Assembly: GCA_019347805.1 (NCBI GenBank)
Contig: JAHWKR010000039.1
Coordinates: 1-32,746 of the forward strand
Length of the DNA stretch: 32,746 nt
Direction of reading: 5' to 3'
Origin: Methanobacteriota archaeon
GTDB taxonomy: Archaea > Thermoplasmatota > E2 > JACPAO01 > JAHWKR01
Under the pieces are notes generated by a model. That model was not told where the DNA came from and did no database searches. It saw nothing but the letters and a program-made list of their open reading frames with translations. A program made the translations under genes and the position numbers. Shown piece by piece: positions 23,859 through 30,230 of this stretch. Numbering within the stretch: the stretch's first letter is position 1; each line of letters opens with the position of its first letter.

Positions 23859-24332
23859 CTACGGCGCGGGGCGCCAGCCGCGTGGCAGGCGGTCGCCGCC
23901 GGTGGGGCGGGGGGTGCGCTTCGGCTCTTCGGCCTCGTACGCCTCGTCCTCGATGAGTTCCCATTCGTCGTCTTCCCACGGTTCTTCGTCCGGGGGGAGT
24001 TCGTCCAGGTAGGCCCATTCTTCATGGTCGTAGGCGCCGCAGTCGCAGCCGGGGATGGGCGTGAGGTAGAACGAGTGGTCGGCGTCCTCGAAGTCGAGTT
24101 CCTTGGCCTTGACGTACCAGGCGGATTCGGGGCCGATGATGAACGTGAGGCCGTCCTCGACATAGATGCGGTCGACGCCGCGGGACTTGCCGTCGAAGAG
24201 GATCCAGCACGTCTTGTCGTCGTGGGGCATCCCTTCGATGTGCACGCGGATGCCCTTGCCCTTGTTCTCGGGACGGGCGGAGAGGGCGAAGAGCTCCTCC
24301 TTGGCGCGGGCGGTGACGCGGAAAAGTCCCAT
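23859..24332 (-). CDS. Divergent HesB/IscA-like protein with acidic tail
   Basis: A 157-residue protein. The opening FRVTARAKEELFALSAR, then GKGIRVHIEG, and later LTFIIGPESAWYVKAKELDFE follow the fold order of A-type Fe-S carriers (HesB/IscA). A GCDCG motif at residues 95-99 resembles the CxC pair used for cluster binding; the first conserved Cys (GC-G of IscA) is not seen in its normal place, and the only other Cys is Cys42. An acidic tail (about 110-140) ends in a short basic, Pro-rich piece. The ATG at 24332 is chosen over an upstream TTG because it begins the family core and a TATA-like TTGAAAAG (about 24357-24364) precedes it. The assignment is tentative. Confidence 0.55.
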   Translation of the reverse strand: MGLFRVTARAKEELFALSARPENKGKGIRVHIEGMPHDDKTCWILFDGKSRGVDRIYVEDGLTFIIGPESAWYVKAKELDFEDADHSFYLTPIPGCDCGAYDHEEWAYLDELPPDEEPWEDDEWELIEDEAYEAEEPKRTPRPTGGDRLPRGWRPAP

Positions 24333-24594
24333 CCGTTCCAACAGATGTTGAGGGGTCCTTTTCAACCTGCCGGTGAAGGTTCCGGGGCCCTGCGAAAGAC
24401 CGGTCTCCGTGTGGTTTTGGCGGGTTCGGGGCCGGTGTGGCCGTCATCCGACCATCCCGCCGGTCACTTCGTTCCGGTGCCTGCATCGACTGGCCGCGAA
24501 GCCGCGGGGCCGTCTGTCCGTTCGTCCGGAGAGACACCGAGGGTGCGTGAGCACGACCGGGACTTTCGACCGGTTTCGGCACGGTTCGTCGGTC

Positions 24595-25758
24595 TCATCC
24601 GATGACCAACGTCTCTTCTTCGACATCGGGCCCGCCCGGTGTGAAGCGCCGCGACGACATCGTCGCGACATCGAAGCGCGGCGTCCGACCCATGACGAGG
24701 TCGGCGACCACTTCGCACGAGACGGGGGAGATCATGATGCCGTGCCCGGAGAAACCGGCCACCGTGACGTAGCCGGGGACCTCCTCATGCGCCTCGACGA
24801 TGGGCTTCGCATCAGGGGTCATGTCGTATGAGCCCGCCCACTGCCGCAGGACCGGCACATGGCGCATCCGCGGGACGAGGAAGGTCAGGGTGCGCGCCAT
24901 GTGGGTCAGGAACGGGAGCGTCGAGGCCCAGTCCATGGTGATCGCGGTGCGTTGTTCCGCGACGCCGCCGACGATCTCGCCGCGGCTCGACTGGCTTGCG
25001 TAGAGGCCTGTCGTCATGTCGACGAGCATGCAGCGGAGAAACGGCTTGAGCGGTTCGGTGACAAGGATCTCGTGCCGTTCGGGCCGGATCGGCAGTTCGA
25101 TGCCGACCATGCGGCCGATGTCGTTGGTCCACGAGCCGGTGGCGTTCACCACCCAGGAGCAGTCGATGCGGCCCTTGTCCGTGACCACCGCCTTGACCTC
25201 GCGCGTCTCCGGGTGGGTTACGATGTCTGTGACAGTGGTGAACGGCTGCACCTCGACGCCCATCCGGGTACATTGTTCATGGTAGCCCCACACGAGCGGC
25301 CAGGGGAAGAGGGTGGCGTCCCTCGGGTTGTAGCTGCCCGCCTTGATGCCGCATCCGTCCACGTCCAGGGCAGGGACGATGGAACGTGCCTCATCGGGGT
25401 CGATGAGTCGGGTGCCGACGCCGTTCGCGTTCTGGAAGCGCACCGCGCGTTCGAGCGCCTCGACCTGGGTGTCGGTGCGGGCGACGAACAGGTAGCCGCC
25501 TTGGCGCCAGAACAGGTTGTGGCCGAGTTCCTGGGACAAGACGTCGAAGCGACGGATCGATTCCCGGGCGAGCTCGATGTTCGCCTTCGTCGTCCATTGC
25601 GCCCGGACGCCGCCCCCGTTTCTTGCGGTCGCCCCGAAGTTGAGATGCTGGCGGTCCACCACCACGACGTCGGTGACCCCGCGGCGGGCCAGTTCATAGG
25701 CGACCCCGAGGCCGATGGCGCCGGCGCCGATCACCACCACTTCGGCACGGCGCTTCAC
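24595..25758 (-). CDS. FAD-dependent amino/imino-acid dehydrogenase subunit (DAO family, SoxB-like)
   Basis: This 387-residue protein of the D-amino-acid oxidase superfamily starts with an FAD Rossmann motif (VVVIGAGAIGLGVAYELARRG) and shares the ATARNGGGVRAQW, GAFSGHG-like VAGFSGHGIMISP and Trp/Tyr-rich WAGSYDMTPDAKPIV blocks of sarcosine oxidase beta and HcnC. It would be the catalytic subunit oxidising a secondary or D-amino acid (sarcosine, proline, hydroxyproline or similar). The ATG at 25758 overlaps the upstream BFD-like gene by four bases (ATGA). It is the last gene of the operon. The substrate cannot be told from sequence. Confidence 0.87.
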   Translation of the reverse strand: MKRRAEVVVIGAGAIGLGVAYELARRGVTDVVVVDRQHLNFGATARNGGGVRAQWTTKANIELARESIRRFDVLSQELGHNLFWRQGGYLFVARTDTQVEALERAVRFQNANGVGTRLIDPDEARSIVPALDVDGCGIKAGSYNPRDATLFPWPLVWGYHEQCTRMGVEVQPFTTVTDIVTHPETREVKAVVTDKGRIDCSWVVNATGSWTNDIGRMVGIELPIRPERHEILVTEPLKPFLRCMLVDMTTGLYASQSSRGEIVGGVAEQRTAITMDWASTLPFLTHMARTLTFLVPRMRHVPVLRQWAGSYDMTPDAKPIVEAHEEVPGYVTVAGFSGHGIMISPVSCEVVADLVMGRTPRFDVATMSSRRFTPGGPDVEEETLVIG

Positions 25759-26144
25759 AAGCGGCCTCCTTTGCGGATGCGCGCCTCGCGGCCATAGGGC
25801 GCCGTCGGTTCGGGGGACGCTTTCGGCACCGAGCGGGGTGGGCCTTCGCCGGCGGAGTCGACCACCTGGGTGACGATGTCGTCGGGGAGGGCGGCGAGGA
25901 GTCCGAGGGGGATGGGGACGAGCGGGGGCCGCATGGTCCAGAGCCCGAGGTCGCCTTCCGCGGCGCCGACCTTGTCAGCGAGCAGGCGCGCGCATTCTGC
26001 CAGACACGCTTTCCCTTGACAGGGGCCGGTGCCGACCGCCGTGTAGCGGCGCAACGATTCCAGGTCGTCGTAGCCGTGGTCGATCGCCTCGACCACCTCG
26101 AGGAGGGGGACGTCCTCGCAGCGGCAGACGAAACTCTTCGTCAT
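25755..26144 (-). CDS. BFD-like [2Fe-2S] subunit of the dehydrogenase
   Basis: This 129-residue protein has a BFD-type [2Fe-2S] domain in its first 55 residues, with Cys7 and Cys9 (CRC) and Cys42 and Cys47 (GPCQGKAC). In sarcosine oxidase and HcnB-type enzymes this domain is fused to the FAD/NAD subunit; here it is separate and carries an extra tail of about 75 residues rich in Pro. ATGA overlaps join it to both neighbours, so the three dehydrogenase genes are made together. It probably passes electrons from the catalytic subunit to the NAD-type subunit or outward to another carrier. Confidence 0.85.
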   Translation of the reverse strand: MTKSFVCRCEDVPLLEVVEAIDHGYDDLESLRRYTAVGTGPCQGKACLAECARLLADKVGAAEGDLGLWTMRPPLVPIPLGLLAALPDDIVTQVVDSAGEGPPRSVPKASPEPTAPYGREARIRKGGRL

Positions 26145-27619
26145 GCGGAGACCTCCGCCACCTTCGCCGCTCCACCCGGCACCGGGCCGCCGGCGCGCGA
26201 GGGTTCGCGGCCGAGAAGTTCGCGCAGCCGTTCCGTTTCCGCTTCGGGTGCCGGACCATGGCCGGCATGGGCGGCGGCGGCAAGGCCGGCGAGTCGGCCC
26301 GAGGTGCGGGCGCTCGCCAATGTGCCGACACCGGCGCAGTCTCCCGCCGCGAACAGTCCCGGGACGCTCGTCTGGAGGTCGTCGCCCAGGACCGGGACGA
26401 CGCCGCCTTGCCACGGGTCATGCCGGAGTCGGGCACCCATCGCCTGGAACACTTCTGGCGCCGACTTGCCGCCGAGGGCGACGACGAGAAGGTCGGCATG
26501 GATCGTGCGCGCACCGTCCGCACCGTACACGCGCACCGCCTTCACCCGACCAAGTCCTTTCGCGCGCTCGATCTGCGTTGTGGTCCAGAGCGGGACCCCG
26601 ATGGCGTCGAGGCGTTCCCGGGCGTCGGACCCGGAGGGTTCGGTGGCCGGTTCCACGACTGCGCGCACTTCGACACCGCCCGCGACGAGCGCCTCCGCGA
26701 CCTGGAGGCCATGGTCCCCGGCCCCGTAGACAACGGCCCGCCCGCCAGGCCGGACACCGTTCGCGACAAGGAGCGCGAGACAGCCGTGGGCGGTCATGAC
26801 GCCGGGCAGGTCGTTGCCTTCGAAGACGCCGTGCGCCTCGTGGGCGCCGGTCGCGACGATGATGGACTGCGGGACGATGGCCAGCATGCGGTCGCGCGCC
26901 TGGGCGAGGACGAGGCCGTCACGGTAGACGGCGGAGACGGTCATGCCGCCGCGCAGGTCGAGCCGGTCGGCCTGTCGTGCCTCCGCTTTCCAGCGTCGGA
27001 CCAGGCTCGAGACCTCCACGGCCCCTCCGTTGTCCGGGTCCTCGACCGTTCCGACCAGGAACGCCGCGCTGCCTCCCGCTTCGGGCCGGTCGTCGAACAG
27101 CATGGTGCGGGCGCCGAGCCCGGCGGCGGCGACCCCCGCGGCGAGGCCTGCAGGACCGCCTCCGATCACCACCACGTCGGGTCGGGCGGTCTCGACCGAT
27201 GGCGCGGGCGGCTCGGTGTCGGGCAACCGGCCCCAGCCGGCGAAGGCCCGGATGACCTTGGAAAAAAGCGGGTAGAGGAAGTGCGGACGGACGAATGCCC
27301 GATGGTGATCGAACCCTTTCCGGAAGACGACGTCGGACCCACGGAAGAGGTCGTGCCGGACGGAGGGCCAGGCGTTCTGCCCTTCCACGACCATGCCCTC
27401 CCGCGCCTGCGTGATGCAGGTCTTGACGTTGGGGACGCCGTCGACGCGCATCATGCATTGGTTGCATTTTCCGGTGCCGCAATACCAGCCGCGGGGGCGA
27501 TGGAACTTGAGGGAGCGGGACAGCGCCCGGTCGCCGTGGGCCCACAGAGCGGCACCGACGCTCTGGCCTTCCTGGGCGCTGATCTTCTTGCCGTCGCGCG
27601 TGAACGTCACGCGGGTCAA
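26141..27619 (-). CDS. [2Fe-2S]/FAD pyridine-nucleotide subunit (SoxA/HcnAB-like)
   Basis: This 492-residue protein has two parts. Residues 1-90 are a plant-type [2Fe-2S] domain with Cys47, Cys52, Cys55 and Cys68 (YCGTGKCNQC then KTC). Residues 120-470 form an FAD/NAD oxidoreductase with VVVIGGGPAGLAAG and a second dinucleotide motif (VVYGAGDHGLQVAEAL). The tetrahydrofolate-binding half of sarcosine oxidase alpha is missing, so a folate-linked product is unlikely. The TTG at 27619 overlaps the Nudix stop (TTGA) and is about eight bases after a GGAGG; GTG at 27610 is the alternative. Together with the BFD-like and DAO subunits it resembles the three-part L-proline, D-amino-acid or HCN-synthase type dehydrogenases. 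Confidence 0.86.
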   Translation of the reverse strand: MTRVTFTRDGKKISAQEGQSVGAALWAHGDRALSRSLKFHRPRGWYCGTGKCNQCMMRVDGVPNVKTCITQAREGMVVEGQNAWPSVRHDLFRGSDVVFRKGFDHHRAFVRPHFLYPLFSKVIRAFAGWGRLPDTEPPAPSVETARPDVVVIGGGPAGLAAGVAAAGLGARTMLFDDRPEAGGSAAFLVGTVEDPDNGGAVEVSSLVRRWKAEARQADRLDLRGGMTVSAVYRDGLVLAQARDRMLAIVPQSIIVATGAHEAHGVFEGNDLPGVMTAHGCLALLVANGVRPGGRAVVYGAGDHGLQVAEALVAGGVEVRAVVEPATEPSGSDARERLDAIGVPLWTTTQIERAKGLGRVKAVRVYGADGARTIHADLLVVALGGKSAPEVFQAMGARLRHDPWQGGVVPVLGDDLQTSVPGLFAAGDCAGVGTLASARTSGRLAGLAAAAHAGHGPAPEAETERLRELLGREPSRAGGPVPGGAAKVAEVSA

Positions 27620-28299
27620 GCGCTCCGCCTCCGCGTGCGGACGAGGGCGCGGAACGCCTGGATGGCGAACGGGTTGCGGGTCACCTCGATGGCCGCGTCG
27701 AGGCCGAACCAGCGCACCTCGGCGATCTCGTCGGGGTCGGGGTGGAACGTGGTCGCCTCGGTTGTGGCGGTGTACATGAACCCGTAGAGGTGGTGGGTGT
27801 GGCCGGGTTTGTCGAAGAGTTCCGAGTACACGCCGATGAAGTCGCCGACGGCGATGTCGACGCCGAGCTCCTCCTTCCCTTCGCGTCGGAGCGCCTCCTC
27901 TGGATGTTCGTTGAATTCGATGAAGCCACCGGGGATGTTCCACATGCCGGCGGTCATGCCGCGTGTCGAGCGCACCATGAGCACTTCTTTGCCGTCTTCA
28001 CCGTCCCGAAGGAGGGCGAGGCCGACGACACAGCGGGGAAGGCTGACGTTGATGGCCTTGCGGACGATGATCGCCACGTCCTCCCGTTCGGGGACGCTGT
28101 CCTTGTAGACCCAGTCGAGCGGGTGCTTGTCGAGGTGGGGTCGGCAGACGACGACGGTCTCGCCGGGGAGTGCCGGATAGGAGAACCGTTCGGTGACCTG
28201 GAACGGGACGTCGGCGAGGTCGTCGGGGAAGGTGAGCCTGCCGTGGCGTTCGACGAGGTAGACCTCGCCGTCGGTCTCGATATGATAATGGACCCCCAT
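27616..28299 (-). CDS. Nudix hydrolase, first gene of the dehydrogenase operon
   Basis: This 227-residue protein carries a complete Nudix box at residues 125-147 (Gx5Ex7RE-x-x-EExG with a Gly in the hydrophobic position before K; seen as GFIEFNE ... REGKEELGV). About 85 residues precede the Nudix fold; they begin MGVHYHIETDGEVYLVERHGR, with no family that I recognise. The family hydrolyses nucleoside diphosphates linked to another group; candidates here include NAD(H), FAD or ADP-ribose. Its stop overlaps the first dehydrogenase gene (TTGA), so it is translated with an FAD/NAD enzyme. A TATA-like CCCTAAAGAC (28324-28333) lies about 29 bases before the ATG. Confidence 0.85.
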   Translation of the reverse strand: MGVHYHIETDGEVYLVERHGRLTFPDDLADVPFQVTERFSYPALPGETVVVCRPHLDKHPLDWVYKDSVPEREDVAIIVRKAINVSLPRCVVGLALLRDGEDGKEVLMVRSTRGMTAGMWNIPGGFIEFNEHPEEALRREGKEELGVDIAVGDFIGVYSELFDKPGHTHHLYGFMYTATTEATTFHPDPDEIAEVRWFGLDAAIEVTRNPFAIQAFRALVRTRRRSA

Positions 28300-28323
28300 G
28301 GGCGCGCTCCGAACCGGGGGGGC

Positions 28324-28333
28324 GTCTTTAGGG
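28324..28333 (-). promoter_or_regulatory. TATA-like box for the Nudix-dehydrogenase operon
   Basis: The minus strand reads CCCTAAAGAC, centred about 29 bases before the ATG at 28299, so the operon mRNA would have a leader of only a few bases. Confidence 0.4.
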
Positions 28334-28431
28334 GTTGCGAAAGACGGTGGGGCCCTTCATGCCGATCGGCGGCGTGGCCACTCGAGAAAAGGGGAGGCGA
28401 GAAAGGGTGGTCGAGGATGGGGAGATGCCCT

Positions 28432-28451
28432 CGCCGTCCTGTCGGACGGCG
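28432..28451 (-). terminator. Perfect 8-bp GC hairpin after the winged-helix gene
   Basis: CGCCGTCC-TGTC-GGACGGCG is a perfect stem with a four-base loop, 38 bases past the stop of the minus-strand winged-helix gene. Downstream on that strand the DNA is C/T-rich (CCCTTTCTC, CCTTTTCTC). It may end the DUF1858/winged-helix transcript before the Nudix promoter. Confidence 0.45.
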
Positions 28452-28489
28452 CGGAGGGGGAAGGCGCCGAGGGGGAGAGAGAAAGAGGT

Positions 28490-28786
28490 CTAGACGCGCT
28501 GACAGTCCTGGCCGATGTAGAAGTAGGCCGTGCGACAGTCGCGCAGGGAGGCGCGGGTGTTCACCAGGCCGAACTGGCGCAGGCGCTTCAGCGCGTGGCG
28601 CACCGTGCGCGGAGCCAGGAGGGTCTCGTCGGAGATCTCCTTGCTCGTGAGCGCGCCGTTGGCGTCGAGGGTCTTGTAGACCAGCTTGGCCGACGGCGGG
28701 AGGTTGCGCAGTGCGCGTTCGCGCTCCACTTCGGTGATCTGTGGGCGGGTGTCTCGTTGGTGGATGCTTTCGTACATGACGATCAC
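28490..28786 (-). CDS. Winged-helix DNA-binding protein with two C-terminal cysteines
   Basis: A 98-residue protein. Residues 30-78 make a winged helix-turn-helix: SAKLVYKTLDANGALTSKEISDET, the recognition helix LAPRTVRHALKRLRQFGLV, then the wing with TAYFYIG. Cys84 and Cys95 flank the wing and could form a redox pair. It overlaps the DUF1858 gene by four bases (ATGA), so the two are made together. It is probably a transcription regulator of the MarR/Lrp-like winged-helix class; the target is unknown. Confidence 0.75.
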   Translation of the reverse strand: MIVMYESIHQRDTRPQITEVERERALRNLPPSAKLVYKTLDANGALTSKEISDETLLAPRTVRHALKRLRQFGLVNTRASLRDCRTAYFYIGQDCQRV

Positions 28787-29022
28787 GGGACGACGTTGAG
28801 TCCGGGTCGTTGCCGGAGCGGCCGGGTGGCCGCGAGGTTGAGTTCTTCGAGGAGGGTGAGGATATCCAGGGCGTGGACTTGCGCGCCCTGTCCGATCGAT
28901 TCATAGCGGGAGACGTGGCAATCGCCGCACGACAGGCCGTAGCGGTGGAAGACGAGGAGGGTCTGGGGGTATCTGTCCAGCACCTCTTCGATGCGCATGT
29001 TGGCCGTGATCGGGCGGTTCAT
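28783..29022 (-). CDS. DUF1858 redox-disulfide protein
   Basis: This 79-residue protein matches the DUF1858 / hybrid-cluster-associated redox disulfide domain (TIGR03980): ITANMRIEEVLDRYPQ, then the CxxC motif with Cys32 and Cys35 (GLSCGDC), then ALDILTLLEELNLA. The family is small and soluble and is thought to take part in thiol redox chemistry, often beside hybrid-cluster or sulfur-metabolism genes. Here it is coupled to a winged-helix protein and divergent from an MsvR-like regulator. About 15 extra residues extend its C-terminus. Confidence 0.83.
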   Translation of the reverse strand: MNRPITANMRIEEVLDRYPQTLLVFHRYGLSCGDCHVSRYESIGQGAQVHALDILTLLEELNLAATRPLRQRPGLNVVP

Positions 29023-29059
29023 GGGAGTCCCCGTTCGTCAACCGTTGATATGTCCGAGG

Positions 29060-29080
29060 TGAGTCGTATTGTTGGACTCA
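29060..29080. promoter_or_regulatory. 21-bp dyad between the DUF1858 gene and the V4R regulator
   Basis: TGAGTC and GACTCA flank a nine-base AT-rich spacer (GTATTGTTG), making a dyad of 6-bp arms. A TATA-like GATTTAGTTC on the minus strand (about 29086-29095) would place the DUF1858 transcript start on this dyad, as expected for a repressor site. A TTCGAA palindrome is adjacent (29082-29087). Confidence 0.5.
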
Positions 29081-29249
29081 TTTCGAACTAAATCCCACTA
29101 CCTTCCTATAGTATTTGAACATTTTGCTCATCCCGCTGCCGCGAGGGCCGATTCTGCCTTCACCCGATGACAGAGCGACCCCCCCACAGGAGAAAGGTGG
29201 GCGTGGGCCGGTCTCGCAGACTCGGCCACACTGAGTACGGAAGCCAAAC

Positions 29250-29259
29250 GCCATAAGAG
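29250..29259 (+). promoter_or_regulatory. TATA-like box for the V4R regulator
   Basis: GCCATAAGAG is centred about 26 bases upstream of the GTG at 29281, so that GTG would sit at the transcript start. A second AT-rich patch (CTATAGTATTTGAAC, 29106-29120) is an alternative promoter giving a 150-base leader. Confidence 0.35.
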
Positions 29260-29280
29260 GCGCGGCCTGTAGTTCGCCCT

Positions 29281-30075
29281 GTGCCACCTGGCGAGGTGCG
29301 TCTCGACCCCGAAGAGGACACCGACGCAGGCGTCTTCGACATCTACGAGACCCAGGACGGCCCGCGCACCGTGGGGAACCCGGTCCGCCGCCGCATTCTC
29401 GCCCGCATGGCCGGCCGTGAGTTGACCGTCCCCGAGATGATCGCGGTCACCCGGCTGACCAAATCGACCCTGTCGACCCACTTGGCCCTCCTCTACAAGG
29501 AGCGCTTCGTCGGCTACCGGGAAGACCCGAACGACCGCCGCAAAAAGCGGTACTATCTCATCTCGCGCCGCATCTGCAGCGGCCGTCCGCACGATCCCGC
29601 CTCGATCCCCGCCTCCGACGGTCCCGCCGCCCTCGGCGTGGCGGGCGGTGTCCCGAAAGCGCTTCTCCGCAGCCTCATCGCCGAGCTGCGCAGCGCCGGC
29701 CTCGACCTCCATCCCGTCCTCCGGGAGACCGGTCGTCGCGTCGGTGAGCTGGCCGGCCGCGGCGGCGCCGTGGAGGGCGCACAAGGTTGGGCCAAGCGTG
29801 CCACGTCCTTCTGGGAGGAGAACGGTCTGGGGCGGCTCGAGGTCGTCGAGGACGGCACCGACCCGGTCGTCACGGTGCGCGAATGCCGCCTCTGCTGCGA
29901 GGGACCCGGTGCCACGCACATGATGTGCACCCTCACCGCCGGTCTCCTCGAGGGGATGGCGAGCGAGACCTTCCGTACCGCCATCGAGGCCATCGAGGAA
30001 GGCCAGGAGAGGGAAACGGACGGCTGCGGGTGCACCTTCCGTCTGCGCGCATGGCGCCCCGCCGCCGAAGTGTGA
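29281..30075 (+). CDS. ArsR-type HTH plus V4R-domain regulator (MsvR-like)
   Basis: A 264-residue protein. Residues 30-95 are an ArsR-family winged helix (VRRRILARMAGRELTVPEMIAVTRL, recognition helix STLSTHLALLYKERFV, basic wing DPNDRRKKRYYLIS). The C-terminal 130 residues are a V4R (4-vinyl reductase) domain with Cys202, Cys205, Cys206, Cys216 and a late CGC before FRLRAW. Methanogen MsvR regulators have the same architecture and sense redox through V4R cysteines; this gene is not among methanogenesis genes. A GTG start at 29281 is chosen because a TATA-like box lies 26 bases before it; no ATG is near. It is divergent from the DUF1858/winged-helix pair and upstream of the transporter. Confidence 0.82.
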   Translation: MPPGEVRLDPEEDTDAGVFDIYETQDGPRTVGNPVRRRILARMAGRELTVPEMIAVTRLTKSTLSTHLALLYKERFVGYREDPNDRRKKRYYLISRRICSGRPHDPASIPASDGPAALGVAGGVPKALLRSLIAELRSAGLDLHPVLRETGRRVGELAGRGGAVEGAQGWAKRATSFWEENGLGRLEVVEDGTDPVVTVRECRLCCEGPGATHMMCTLTAGLLEGMASETFRTAIEAIEEGQERETDGCGCTFRLRAWRPAAEV

Positions 30076-30230
30076 CGCCCGTAGACGCCGATGCGCCACC
30101 CGCCCCTGCCGCCTCCACGGCCGCACCTCCCCGCTCCCCTTCCGCCCGCACGTCCTTTCGTGGGGGAAAGCCTCTTTCGTGAAGGAAACCCTTTTCATGA
30201 CAGCCCCTGGATAGCCGACCTGTCCACCTT

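Noticed and set aside
22097-23956. Stop-free plus-strand frame of over 600 codons across uppS and the MBL-fold gene
   Set aside because: The opposite strand encodes clear uppS and glyoxalase II-like motifs; the plus-strand translation is low-complexity and rich in Gly, Val, Asp and Glu.
24333-24594. Possible RNA gene in the gap between the IscA-like gene and the dehydrogenase operon
   Set aside because: No T-loop GTTCGANTC, no acceptor stem and no recognisable structure were found; it contains only a weak TATA-like element.
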